64,000 bases of DNA from Salvelinus alpinus (Eukaryota; Chordata; Actinopteri; Salmoniformes; Salmonidae), in NCBI RefSeq assembly GCF_045679555.1, contig NC_092091.1, forward strand, positions 16,354,572-16,418,571. The letters run 5' to 3'. A program made the translations under genes and the position numbers. Of the stretch, positions 33,987 to 46,800 are shown piece after piece. Position 1 is the first letter of the stretch. The number at the start of each line of letters is the position of its first letter. The notes below the pieces were generated by a model, which was not told where the DNA came from, made no database searches, and saw only the letters and a list, made by a program, of their open reading frames with translations.

Positions 33987-35169
33987 ATCATTTGGCTGTG
34001 TTTGTATGATGTGACTGACTACTGTCCTGTAATGTCTTACTGTCAACCACATATTGATTGATACCCATTACAACCAGTACTGTAACTATATGACACATCT
34101 TTGTTTCTTTTGAAGACACAAAATAAATAGAAGGAAACAGAAACAGAGAGTAAGAAAGTCTTCGGAAGATGTGTGTAATGGTCTGTCTGTTGATTTACTG
34201 CTTTACTCCCTGTAGTAGAGTAGCCTACTGTACAGTGACAAACTTTTCAAATAAATTGTCTTAAGGAAATCATTCAAAATGTATATTATTTATATTTTGT
34301 CATTCTGATACACAAAGAGAACTCAAATGCAAAATCTTGCAACCACTTGCAGTGGTTCCCTGGTGATGTTCTAGACTGGAGTGCCGAGTTGCCCATATCT
34401 CTTTCTTTTCAAAAGTCACAAATGCAGATCACTCCTATAGTTAAAGATGCGTTATAAAGGTTTTGATTCATTTCAGACAGTCGTTTTGAAAGTAGCCCAA
34501 AACGGGCTCCTGAAAATAGTGCACAATTGTGTGCAACGTCACCCATTTTGTATGATACGTTACATCCTCCAAATAAAAAAAAATTATAATCTTAAAATCC
34601 CGTTCAATCTCTTTAATACTCCTCTCCGATTTTCTAGTCTAATTTGAGCAGCAGGTACAGTAACACGTTTCTTGAGGTTTTGAAATCAATGCTTTCTGTC
34701 ATGTTGTACCACGTTATCTGGAACATTATTCAGTTACTGTTGGATAAAGAAAACTTCATGTTAAGTAAAATCATGATATTTGTTTTATAGATTTTATATT
34801 TGTTTTTAAGAGTTATTCATTCAACAGTTCAGGCTAATATGAGAAAAAAAAACGTCAACAATTGGGCTCAGCAATTTTTTCTGCAGTCTTTTTGAGGTCT
34901 TTGTCACTGAAATTAAGGTGAGTTACTTCATTATTTTGCATTTTTCCCTTTTGTATTACATAGTAAAAGCAAGTATATTATTTCATTGTTCACTTCTTAC
35001 AATTGAAACAAATTGACTAAGCAATTTCATGTTTTCAAAATTGTAGTTAAATGTTTCCTGTCTACAATTTGCATTTACTGTATTTTATTATTTTCCTACT
35101 CTCAACAGATAAATACTCACTTAAACATCAGATGGAATCTTATTGATGCTTCAGTGGTAAGTGTCTTTA
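33987..35169. other. 3' flank of tnni2 copy 2
   Basis: Contains the copy 2 3' UTR and AATAAA signals (34122, and a second AAATAAATTG near 34247). No other feature was recognised. Confidence 0.5.
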
Positions 35170-36619
35170 CAGTGCATCCGGAAAGTATTCAGACCCCTTG
35201 ACTTTTTCCATATTTTGTTATGTTACAGCCTTATTCTAAAATTGATTAAATATATTTTTTCCCTCATCAATCTACACAATACCCCATAATGACAAAGCGA
35301 AAACAGATTTTTTTTGGTGCAAATTTATCAAATAAAAAAACTGAAATAGCTTATTTACATAAGTATTCAGACCCTTAGTTATGAGACTCAAAATCTAGCT
35401 CAGGTTCATCCTGTTTCCTTTGATTGGACATGATTTGGAAAGGCACACTCCTGTCTATATAAGGTCCCACAGTTGACAGTGCATGTCAGAGCAAAAACCA
35501 AGCCATGAGGTCGAAGGAATTGACCATAGAGCTCGAGACAGGATTGTGTCAAGTCACAGATCTGGGGAAGGGTACCAAAAAATGTCTGCAGCATTGAAGG
35601 TCCCGAAGAACACGGTCGCTTCCATCATTCTTAAATGGAAGAAGTTTGAATCCACCAAGCTCTTCCTGGAGCTGGCTGTGCGGCCAAACTAAGCAATCGG
35701 GGGGAGAAGGGCCTTGGTCAGGGAGGTGACCAAGAACCCGATGGTCACTCTGACAGAGCTCCAGGATTCCTCTGTGGAGATGGGAGAACCTTCTAGAAGG
35801 ACAACCATCTCTGCAGCACTCCACCAATCAGGCCTTTATGGTAAATCAGGCCTTTACTCCCGCTTGGAGTTTGCCAAAAGGCTCCTAAAGGACTCTCAGA
35901 CCATGAGAAACAAGATTCTCTGGTCTGATTGAGATTGAACTCTTTGGCCTGAATGCCAAGCATCACGTCTGGATGAAACCTAGCACCATCCCTACAGTGA
36001 AGCATGGTGGTGGCAGCATCATGCTGTGGGGATGTTTTTCAGTGGCAGGGACTGGGAGACTAGTCAGGATCGAGGGAAAGATGAGCAAAGTAGAGAGAGA
36101 TCCTTGATGAGAACCTGCTTCAGAGCGCTCAGGACCTCAGACTGGGGTGAAGGTTCACCTTCCAACAAGAAAACGACTCTAAGCACACAGCCAAGATAAT
36201 GCAGGATTGGCTTCGGGACAAGTCTCTGAATGTCCTTGAGTGGCCCAGCCAGAGCCCGGACTTGAACCCGATCGAACATCTCTGGAGAGACCTGACAATA
36301 GCTGGTCAGCAACCCATCCAAACTGACAGAGCTTGAGAGGATCTGCAGAGAAGAATGGGAGAAACTCCCCAAATAGAGGTGTGCCAAGCTTATAGCGTCA
36401 TACCCAAGAAGACTCAAGACTGTAATCGCTGCCAAATGTGCTTCAACAAAGTACTGAGTAAAGGGTCTGAATACTTATGTAAATAAGATATTTCGCTTTG
36501 TCATTATAGGGTAATGTGTGTAGATTGATGAGGGGAAAAAACGATTTAACAATTTTAAAATAGGGCTATAATGTAACATAATGTGGAAAAAGTCAAGGGC
36601 TCTGAATACTTTCCGAATG
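35170..36619 (+). mobile_element. Tc1-like transposon, near full length, broken transposase
   Basis: The left end CAGTGCATCCGGAAAGTATT is preceded by TA (35168-35169). The right end decays after TACTTTCCGAATGA. Transposase fragments are on the + strand: RARDRIVSSHRSGEGYQKMS with AALKVPKNTVASIILKWKKF at 35540-35660, then pieces near 35714-35932 and 36000-36060 (the GGGSIMLWGCFS-type region). Stops and frameshifts break the frame. Confidence 0.92.
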
Positions 36620-36779
36620 ATTTGAGGATTTGTATTTATTCTTCCAGTAGCACAGTTTACATGCATATTCTGACAAATGTAACAAGTTATTTTAAGACAC
36701 AGTGGCCGTGAAAGGGGGTGTAGGGATATGCAAAAAACCCAGCAGTGGGATATGAGAATGAAAAACCCAGCAGCATTGT

Positions 36780-37070
36780 AGTTCTTGACACAAACCGGTC
36801 TGCCTGGCACCTACTAACATATCTCTTTCTAAGGCACTTAAATATTTTGTCTTGCCGATTCACCCTCTGAATGACACACATACACAATCCATGTCTCAAT
36901 TGTCTCAAGGCTTAAAAATCTTTCTTTAACCTGTCTCCTCCCCTTCATCTACACCGATTGAAGTTGATTTAACAAGTGACATCAATAAGGGATCATAGCT
37001 TTCACCTTGATTCACCTGGTCAGTCTGTGTCATGGAAATAGCAAGTGGCCTTAATGTTTTGTACACTATA
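36780..37070. repeat. Probable transposon remnant
   Basis: Non-coding sequence ending in TTAATGTTTTGTACACTATA, which has the look of a transposon terminus. The other end is missing or unrecognised. Family not assigned. Confidence 0.35.
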
Positions 37071-37439
37071 GGACAAATATAAGCACCCACCAAATGATTC
37101 TTATTATATAGAAAGCATTTTGTCCAGATGTCCCCCTCGGTTAATAAAGGAATTTGCAGAGGATCTAGCTAGTTTCAGTTTAGTTTCAAGTTTTATTAGT
37201 CGTATGTAAAAAACACGTAGTATACAAAGTCCAACAAAATGCTTACTTGCAGGTTCCTTCTCAACAGTGCAAAACAATAAGAAATAATAAAATATAAGAA
37301 CATAAAGTAAATGGCATTTGAGCATAAGTATAATACATGAAGGCACAATTTATAGTCCAATATGTACACGTGTATCAGGGAGGACTGGGGGGGCAATCTC
37401 TGGTGGTCACACACTTAGTAAACACCTATTGGGTTATGT

Positions 37440-38420
37440 ACCTTCAGTGTGGTCCCCAGTCCTAGAAAGAAAAGTGACTGGAGACCAATCTCTACTCCAT
37501 CCTGTCTGGGCAAATTCCAGGAAAAGTTCATTGTGAAGAGCTTCTACCTAGTTGCTCTTCAGGAATGCAAAAGCCAGTTTGCATACTTGGCTAAACACAG
37601 CACAGCAAATGTGCTGGTCAGACTCATACACACCTGGCTTACAGAGACAGACTTAAAGCAATCCACGGTGGTTCAGGTTCTGCTGGCGGACATGTCAAAA
37701 GCTTTTGATCGCGTCGACCATGCTAAACTCCTCCAGCATCTGGCCAGTCTGGGTCTGTGTCCAAGGCTACTCACCTGGCTTCACAGCTACACAACAGGGA
37801 GAACACAGAGGGGGATGGCAAATGGAATGTACAGCTCATGGATAGAGGTAACATCTGGGGTCCCACAGGGTGGGGTTGTCTCGCCTTACCTCTTTCTGCT
37901 CCACATGTGCACTCGGAGAGTCATCTTTGATTTGTCCTGTTCTTTAAGGCTAGAAAACATTGAAAATGACACCTCAATGGAAGAGGAGGTGAAGTAACTG
38001 GATGAATGGGCGGCAGACAACAACGTACTTCTGTCCAACTAAGAATTTGTTTCTCTGGAAATCCTCCCCAGCAGGCTCCAATGATCCTGGGTAGACAGGT
38101 TGTTCCAGTTGGAACAAAATACCTTGGCTTCCACTTGGACAACCAACTCAGTGGTAACCAACATATTGACCAGGCAGTGAAAAGAGCTTCAAAGCATCTA
38201 CCCTTCCTGACTGTGATGGCAAGAAACAGTCTTCCCACTGATGACCTTGTGGAAATATTCACCACACTGATCCCACCATGCCTTGAGTACGCCAGTGTGT
38301 TGCTGGTGAGCTCCACAAAGAAGCAGCAAGCTGCACTGGACATGGTACAGAAAAGGACAAGCAAGATAATAACAAAAAATAGAGACATCCCACTGACTCT
38401 TCACCCTGTTGCAGGATAAC
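37440..38420 (+). pseudogene. Broken LINE reverse transcriptase fragment
   Basis: The + strand reads reverse transcriptase motifs: LLADMSKAFDRVDHAKLLQH (finger/palm, with the first catalytic Asp) and TSGVPQGGVVSPYLF at about 37449-37910. After a gap, VGTKYLGFHLDNQLSGNQHI and LEYASVLLVSSTKKQQAALD, from the region after the catalytic domain, follow at 38006-38419. The segment that should carry YADD is missing between the two parts, and the frame changes. It is clearly different from the intact LINE at 21-25 kb. It lies between copies 2 and 3. Confidence 0.85.
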
Positions 38421-38930
38421 TTTCCTGTAATGCAGGAAATGTAAAACTTCTAGTGTATTTGAGGTTTAAAAAGGCTTCTGAAGTTTGTAATTCCCACTTT
38501 GAAATTTCAGACTTGATTTTCCCTTACGAAAAATGTATCAACCCCTACAAATATGTCCATTAATTATAATACACACAATACTTCCCATTTCCTGTTGCTT
38601 GCTGCAAGATTATTTTCCTGCTGTAGCAAACTGCCTCAAATGAAGATCCTACATCTCCACATAATCTCCTACCACAGAGAAGGGGAGACAGTACTTGCAG
38701 AGTCCTCCGAAACCAGAACTAATTGTCCAGCATCAACGCAAGGACAAATAGGCTGAAAAATTCTGCTATACAGTCTTGGTCTTCACTGTACGTTTGTAAC
38801 TCATTTTGCAATTGACAGGCGGTTAAATAAATAAGCATTACAACTAGAATAACAATCTTGAAGAGTTGCTTATCTATATGAAGGCAGCAGGGAGGTTGGG
38901 TTGTGGCTAGAGTTACAGCAGCTTGCTGAA

Positions 38931-39101
38931 CCATTGGTCTGGAGCGGGACTTCAATCCAATTGCGGGACTTCAATCCAATTACATAAAGAGAAATGCAAA
39001 GTTTTGCGATCACAGTATGCCATTAAAACCCTCATAACATTTCAGTTGCCTGTCACAGTCCCAAATGTGTGTACTGCTCGATCGCCAGCTTTCTCTAACA
39101 G
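38931..39101 (+). promoter_or_regulatory. tnni2: Promoter and untranslated exon 1 of tnni2 copy 3
   Basis: CCATTGGTCTGG at 38931 and TACATAAAGAGAAATG at 38981 match copies 1 and 2. Between them a 19-base unit, GCGGGACTTCAATCCAATT, is tandemly duplicated (38944-38962 and 38963-38981). The TATA equivalent is weaker (CCATTAAAACCC near 39019-39031). The donor at 39101 is CAG|GTGAGAACC. The acceptor is at 40786. Confidence 0.7.
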
Positions 39102-39404
39102 GTGAGAACCTCTCACCTGTCTATCCTGACTCTCTATCTGCTCCCTGTTTTCAGCTTGGTTAAGCCTCACAGGATTTCAGCAACTCCACTGGCTTTACTG
39201 TTCTGGATTAGCACTCCTCCTTCAGTGTGGAAACCCTGCAATCAGCTGCACACGTGAGATCAGACCAGATGTCTCTCTGTGTGTAAAAGTACTGTTTAAA
39301 TTGGTTTAGATAAAGCTTTGATGATAAAGAAACTAGTGATAAATCTTTAATGTTGAGGGGGGATATAGTCCTGTCAAAACACCCATATTATAGAGCATTT
39401 TACA

Positions 39405-40786
39405 ACAGTTGGGTCTAATCCTGAATGCTGATTGGTTAAAAGCGCCAACACCGGCTTCTCGAGCATTATCACTTATTTAACAACTTTGCTCACTTGTCTT
39501 TTAGTCATAAAATTGTCATAAAATTAATATCACAAGAAATAAGAATGTGCAGGGTAAACATAGTTATCTTGTTTAATACGTTTGTTTGAGTTCAATATTG
39601 TCTGTAATGTAGTGTTAAATATATCTAATTTTGTAACTGACGTCACCGAATCAGAAGTGGCAAATTCTGGCGAACATTGATGTTCAATGAGGTGTAGCCA
39701 ATTCTTGGGAACATTGCCAGCTACTTGATATTTTGAAACCAGACTCCTACATGAGCAATTCATTTAGAAAGCTATACTCGTCAGTCTACTTTGACGTCAG
39801 TGGACATACATTTAATTCGATTTTGTCAGTTGTCATGTATTTATGTCATGTGCATCATGCCAAAGTACATTTGGTTTTGTTTACAAATGGAATGATTTTT
39901 TGTAAGTTTATAATTACTAGCATTTCCATTTTGATTGTTGTTGGATCTTCAAAGATTAGTTTGAAATCGTTTAAATTTGGAAAGCGAATATGTCTTGGGT
40001 CGTCACATACATCACTGATAATCACCTCTGTCCTTCAAGACCACATCCTCAGTCACTGGCAGATGCTTACAAATATTGTAAAGTACATGTAGCATGTTTC
40101 ATCATTTTGTCCAATCATTTTTTTTTATGGGGCAGAAGGTTGCGTGGTTGTAAATCTATTGATTATTCTGTATGTTGGGGATGAAGCTCCTTCAAATCGT
40201 CCTTGGCCGTCTCAGTGGTGTCCTGTGCTACAGTAAGGTTTGGAGGCACATGAGAAAGTGTTAGGTTATAATTGACCTGCTGATGACAACTGACAGTATC
40301 AGAAGAGAATCCCAAGAAGACAGCTGGCTCCTTCCTTAGACACAATTTTAGAAATGAGCTCCTTTCCCTGAACACAGCAGGGAAATAACTATCCTAACCC
40401 TCTGAGTGAAACTGGCGTCAGTGTGCTGCTAACAGTGCTGTCCCTGTCCCCTTGCTGGGCTTGAACTAGTGGTCCTCTGGTCGCAAACACACGTGACCGC
40501 CAAACCAGTTGTGCTGTAGAAAAGGATCCAATTCGATAGCGCCATTGGCGCCATTTCAAGCTAGCTGTGGAGTGAGCTTACGGCACATTCTTAATTGTTA
40601 CATGAGGAAGCACAATGTTACCTCTCATTCATCGAAGTCAATTCTGTTTGGTAAAGAATTGCTATTGGTATTCAAATGCTGTTCAAATGAAAAAAAGTTG
40701 TCAAGAGTGCATAAATATTTGCAGGTGTATTGTATATTCTCTGTGTTGAGTTAATTACATTGTTGTATTGTCGTTTCTTTCCAAAG
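39405..40786. other. Intron 1 of tnni2 copy 3
   Basis: No exon was found. Part of it (about 39405-39500, GTTGGGTCTAATCCTGAATG) looks like an interspersed repeat fragment, not delimited. Confidence 0.4.
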
Positions 40787-40812
40787 GGGTCTGAAGCAAA
40801 CAAGAGGCCAAG
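40787..40812 (+). other. tnni2: 5' UTR part of the start exon, tnni2 copy 3
   Basis: The acceptor CTTTCCAAAG ends at 40786. The segment ends GAGGCCAAG before ATG. Confidence 0.82.
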
Positions 40813-43800
40813 ATGTCTGAGTAAGTTCCAATATGTTCTTATGATATCAGTGACTATATTTGTCTGCCCTGTGTGAATAATATTAACTTCACTACTATAT
40901 TGGTGTTCATCAATGGAATAGCCTCTCATTAGGGGCGAGTGGGGTAAGATGGGACATTTTATATATGCTCAATATGGAAAAATAAATATAGCATTCACTC
41001 TATGATGTATACTTTATGATCTTGGACATCCATGTATACAGTATCAATAAATTGCCTTTTTTATTAATGGTTGGAAACTCATCTTTACCTCTCCAGTGCC
41101 CCATGTCCCATTTTTTTTTTAAATCAAAAATGTAAACATTTCTAGGAAATTCACACATCTTTTGATCAACTCTTTTAGGAAAAAAATGGCATCGAGTCGC
41201 AAGCATCATCTGAAGGTAATTTGTTACAAGTAAAAAAAAATAAAAAAAAATTGGAAATAAACTTTATCTTGAGCACAATATATTATAATATTACATTATA
41301 CTGAAAGTCTTTGTGTGTTGTGATGTGTATTCCACTGTTAACCTTCATCCAGTTGTGTCACTATTCCTGCTTCTCTCTTCTCCAGAGCTTGATGCTCCAG
41401 ATTGCTAAGGGCTTGCTAGATGCAGAGGCCATAGAGGCAGTGGAAGAGAAGAAAATGTACATGGATGAGAATTGCGCTGCATTGGACATGCCTGGGTCAT
41501 TGGCGGAACTGCAGGTACAGTATCAAATGCTTAAACTACATTTTCAATCTACACTGTCAGGAAATTCACTTTCGTTGCCCCACAGTGCAGGTGGGTTGTT
41601 TTTATTACATTCAGTTCTTAATTTCAATCTTTAGTTGTTCAAGGTTCCTTTTGTTAATAACCTCCTGCAGGAACTGTGCAAGACAATTCATCACCAGATT
41701 GATAAAGTGGATGAAGAGAGATATGACCTGGCAGGCAAAGTGGGCAAGTGTGACAAAGAGGTACAGAAACCATAATTAATCTGTCAAGTGAAATCCTATT
41801 GTAGCCATTTGAGGTTGATTATGTTTGTTGATTTTCTCTCTTGTTAAGAGTGCAGATCTAGTCTTTTTCCTGACTTCCTCTCTTCACAGATTGAGGATTT
41901 GAGGATTAAAGTGATTGAGTTCCAAGGCATGAAGAAGCCAGCTCTGAAGAAAGTACGTATGTCTGCTGACTCCATGCTCCAGGCACTGCTGGGCTACAAG
42001 CACAAGGTGTCTATGGATTTTAGAGCCAACCTGAAAGAAGTGAAGAAGGAAGTCAAAGAGGAGGTGGGTATTTGTGTGGAAACCTACAAAGCAGAGAATT
42101 GGTATAATACTATGGAAGGATATCAGTGCATACTCATGGGAAGATGTAAGATGTTTTGAGTTGGGGAGGTCACCTTTATAAGAAAGCGGTGCCTGTCTCT
42201 ATCATCGAATTTGCGTATAGTGGCGCAGAAGACAGAAGCAGAAGACATTCTATGATTTAGCAAAAGCATTTCATGCAATTCTACATAATTTTACATGAAG
42301 GGAGACATTTGCAAAATATTTTTTAATACCAAACAAACAACCGTAATGACAGGGTACTCTCACCCTGAAACAACCGTAATGACAGGGTACTCTGACCCTG
42401 AAACAACCGTAATGACAGGGTACTCTGACCCTGAAACAACCGTAATGACAGGGTACTCTGACCCTGAAACAACCGTAATGACAGGGTTCTCTGACCCTGA
42501 AACAACCATAATGACAGGGTACTCTGACCCTGAAATAACCATAATGACAGGGTACTCTGACCCTGAAACAACCGTAATGACAGGCTACTCTGACCCTGAA
42601 ACAACCGTAATGACAGGGTATTCTGACTCTGAAATAACCGTAACTAGAGTGTACTCTGACCCTGAAACAACCGTAATGACAAGGTACTCTGACCCTGAAA
42701 TAACCATAACTACAGGGTACTCTGACCCTGAAACAACCGTAATGACAGGGTACTTTGACCCTGACAAACTGAGATCAATAGAAACAACCTAGTCTTGAAT
42801 GCAACCAATAGCCTAGGCCAAGTATTCCCAAACTGGGGTACGCGAAATGCCGTCGAGGGTACGTTAAATAAAACATTTTTAAAAATCTAAATATATATAT
42901 ATATTTTTTTTTTTCCTTCACATTTTCAAACAGTCCATTTATATTTTCCAACGGGTCTATACATTTGGGTGAGGTTTTTTTCTCACCTGAGTAGCCTTGT
43001 TTCACTGGCAAAAATGAAATTAAACCATCTAGTGTTCAGCGTAATAACAACACAATGTCAAATACAGGTAGCCTAGTCAAATAATGAACATCCAATCACA
43101 TTAACCGTTACTCTCTTGCGGGAATTCCACTAACGGACCGTAAGTAGTCAAATGTAGCTGCTGCTCATTCTGTTTGCTCGAAAATTAATAAATGGTTAAA
43201 AAAAGTAAGGCCTGCGTCCATAGAGACACATACCAGCTCTACTGGTAGTACTGCTACAACCAGCAGTACTACGCCTACACCTGTCTGACACAAGTTGTTC
43301 TGCTTCCACGAGTACATCCAATGCTAGCATCAGTAATTTTACATTTGTTATTAGCCCAGCTAGCATGGACACTGACAGTTGTGAATCTGATGCAGCCGAA
43401 GAGCTACTGCCCCCTTACCCGGGAAAGCACCGAACAACAGACAGGGTCCATGGACCATCGAAGATGTGCAAATATGATGAGAACTACATTTATTTGGGGT
43501 TCACTTATATTGGGAGTAGGGCCTTTCCTCAGCCACAGTGTGTTATGTGCAAAAGTACTATCTCACAACTCGATGAATCCTTCACTCTTGTGCAGACATT
43601 TAGAAACAAAACATGCCAATTTGAAAAATAAGCCACATTTTTTTTGAGCGAGAATTAAGACGACTTTCGAGTAGTAAGACATGTATAAAAGCAATAGTTC
43701 CATTAATAAGAACAGGCTAGAAGTGTCTTATATGGTGAGCTACCGAGTGGCTAGGACAGGCAAGCCCCATGCTATTGTGGAGGACTTAATTCTTCCTGCT

Positions 43801-46800
43801 GCTGTGGATATGGCTGGGACAATGCTGGGGAAAAAGGCCCCCAAAAACTATACAGACAATGACCTCATCAAACAACACTGTTTCACGACGCATCAGTGAC
43901 ATGGCAGGAGATGTCTTGAAACAATTACTGGTTCGCATACAAGCCAATGAATTCTATGCATTACAGCTGGATGAGTCAACAGACGTGGCGGACCTGGCAC
44001 AGCTCCTGATAAATATTAGTTACGTTTATAGGGGGTCATTAAGGAAGACATCCTCTTCTGGAAACCAGGACAACAGGAGAGGACATTTTTAAAGTACTGG
44101 ACAGCTTTGTGACATCAAATGGACTTTGGTGGTCAAGATGTGCTGGTATCTGTACTGATTGGTGCAAAAGCCATGACAGGGAGACATAGTGGAGTGGTAA
44201 TGTGAGTGCAAGCAGTTGCTCCTGACCCCACTTGGGTACACTGCACTTGGGTATTTTCTGCACTGTGCAATGATATGGGCAGCGACCATGTAAGTGCGCT
44301 GGTTATCAAGGGGCAAAGTACTGACACGTTTCTTGAATTGAGAGACGAACTTAAAGTTTTCTTTACTGACCATCATTTTCATTTGTCTGACCGCTTGCAT
44401 GGTGACGAGTTTCTCACACGACTGGCCTATCTGGGTGATGTTTTTTCTCGCCTGAATGATCTGAATCTAGGATGACTGGGACTCTCCGCAACTATATTCA
44501 ATGTACGGGACAAAATTGGGGCTATGATTAAGAAGGTGGAGCTCATCTCTGTCTGCATTAACAAGGACAACACACAGGTCTTTCCATCATTGTATGATTT
44601 TTTGTGTGCAAATTAACTCAAGCTTTCGGACAATGTCAAATGTGATATAGCGAAGCACCTGAGTGAGTTGGGTGTGCAATTACGCAGGTACTTTCTCGAA
44701 ATGTATGACACAAACAACTGGATTCGTTGTCCCTTTCTTGCCCTGCCTCCAGTCCACTTACTGATATCTGAACAAGAGAGTCTCATCAAAATTGCAACAA
44801 GCGGTTCTGTGAAAATGTAATTTAGTCAGAAGCCACTGCCAGATTTTGGATTGGGCTGCGCTCAGAGTATCCTGCCTTGGCAAATCGCTCTGTTAAGACA
44901 CTGATTCCCTTTGCAAACACGTACCTATGTGAGAGTCGATTCTTGGCCCCCACTAGCATGAAAACTAAATACAGGCACAGACTGTGTGTGGAAAAAGACT
45001 GAGACTCTCTCCAATACAACCCAACATTGCAGAGTTATGTGCATCCTTTCAAGCATACCCTTCTCATTAACCTGTGGCAAGTTATTCACCATTTTTTGAT
45101 GAACAAATAAGGTTTTATATGTAAGATGGCTAAATAAAGAGCAAAATTATTGATTATTATTATATTGTTATTTGTTCCCTGGTCCTATAAGAGCTCTTTG
45201 TCACTTCCCATGAGACGGGTTGTGACAAATGTTTAATAAATGTGTGTGTGGCAGGCTTACAACGATGGCAAAAAACAACATTTAAGAGTGTGCAAACCCT
45301 GGTGCTAGAGGGGGTACGCAGCTGGAGGTTGAATGTTTAAAGAGGTACGGGACTATAAAAAGTCTCTCAGTCCCTGCCGCTGAAAAATATCCCCACAGCA
45401 TGATTCTGCCACCACCATGCTTCACTGTAGGGTTGGTGCCAGATTTACTCCAAATGTGACGCTTGGCATTCAGGCCAAAGAGTTCAATCTTGGTTTCATC
45501 TGACCAGAGAATCTTGTTTCTCATGGTCTGAGAGTCTTTGGGTGCCTTTTGGCAAACTTCAAGCGGTGTGAAAGTGCCTTTTACTGTCTGGCCACTCTAC
45601 CATAAAGGCCTGATTGTTGGAGTGCTGCAGAGATGATTGTCCTTCTGGAATGTTCTCCCATCTCCACAGAGGAACTCTAGAGCTCTGTCAGAGAGACCAT
45701 TGGGTTTTTGGTCACCTTCCTGACCAAGGCCCTTCTCCCCCGATTGCTCAGTTTGGCCGGGCAGCCAGCTCAACGAAGAGTCTTGGTGGTTCCGAATTTC
45801 TTACATTTAAGAATGATGGAGGCCACTGTGTTCTTGGGGACCTTCAATGTTACAGCCATTTTTTGGTACCCTTCCCCAAATCTGTGCCTCGATACAACCC
45901 TGTCTCGGAGCTCTATGGACAATTCCTTCAACCTCATGGCTTGGTTTTTGCTCTGACATGCACTGTCAACTGTGGGACCTTATATAGACAGGTGTGTACC
46001 TTTCCACATCATGTCCAATCAATTGAATTTACCACAGGTGGACTCCAATCAAGTTGTAGAAACATCTCAAGGATGATCAATGGAAACAGGATGCACCTGA
46101 GCCCAATTTTGAGTCTCATAGCAAAGGGTCTGAATACTTATGTAAATAAGGCATTTCTGTTTTTTTTATTTTTAATATGTTTAAAAAAATCTAAAAATCC
46201 GTTTTCGCTTTGTCATTATGGGGTATTGTGTGTATATTGCTGAGGATTTTATTTTGTTTAATCTATATTTTTGTTTAATTTATTTTGTTTAATCTTTTTT
46301 AGGATAAGGCTGTAATGTAACAAAATGTGGAAGAAGTCAAAGGGTCTGAATACTTTCCAAATGCACTGTATGTGCGCTCAGCGGTGATGGCAGACGCACT
46401 CGTGCCAATAACCTATCCCTCAAAGATACTTTGTAAAACAATGCTGTTCGCTCAATATTGGGAGTTGATCAAATATCAGTAGTGGATAAAGTACCCAATT
46501 GTCAAACTTGAGTAAAAGTAAAGATACCTTAATAGAAAATGACTCAAGTAAAAGTGAAAGTCACCCAGTAAAATTCTACTTGAGTAAAAGTCTAAAAGTA
46601 TTTGGTTTTAAATATACTTAAGTATCAAAAGTAAAAATCATCTAAATATGAATAATAAAAAATTCCTCATATATTTACAAACCAAATGGCAAAACTCAGA
46701 CATATTTTACAAATGAAGCATTTATGTTTAGTGAGTCCGACAGATCAGAGGCAGTTGGGATGACCAGGGATGTTCTCTTAATAAGTATGTGAATTGAAAA

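Noticed and set aside
42295-42792. 165-codon ORF across the 33-bp array
   Set aside because: The frame is open only because the unit length is divisible by 3. It lies within an intron and has no splice or conservation support.
43365-45019. Host ZBED-type gene
   Set aside because: The frame is broken many times and the flanking sequence looks like hAT transposon ends, so it is a dead element copy rather than a domesticated gene.
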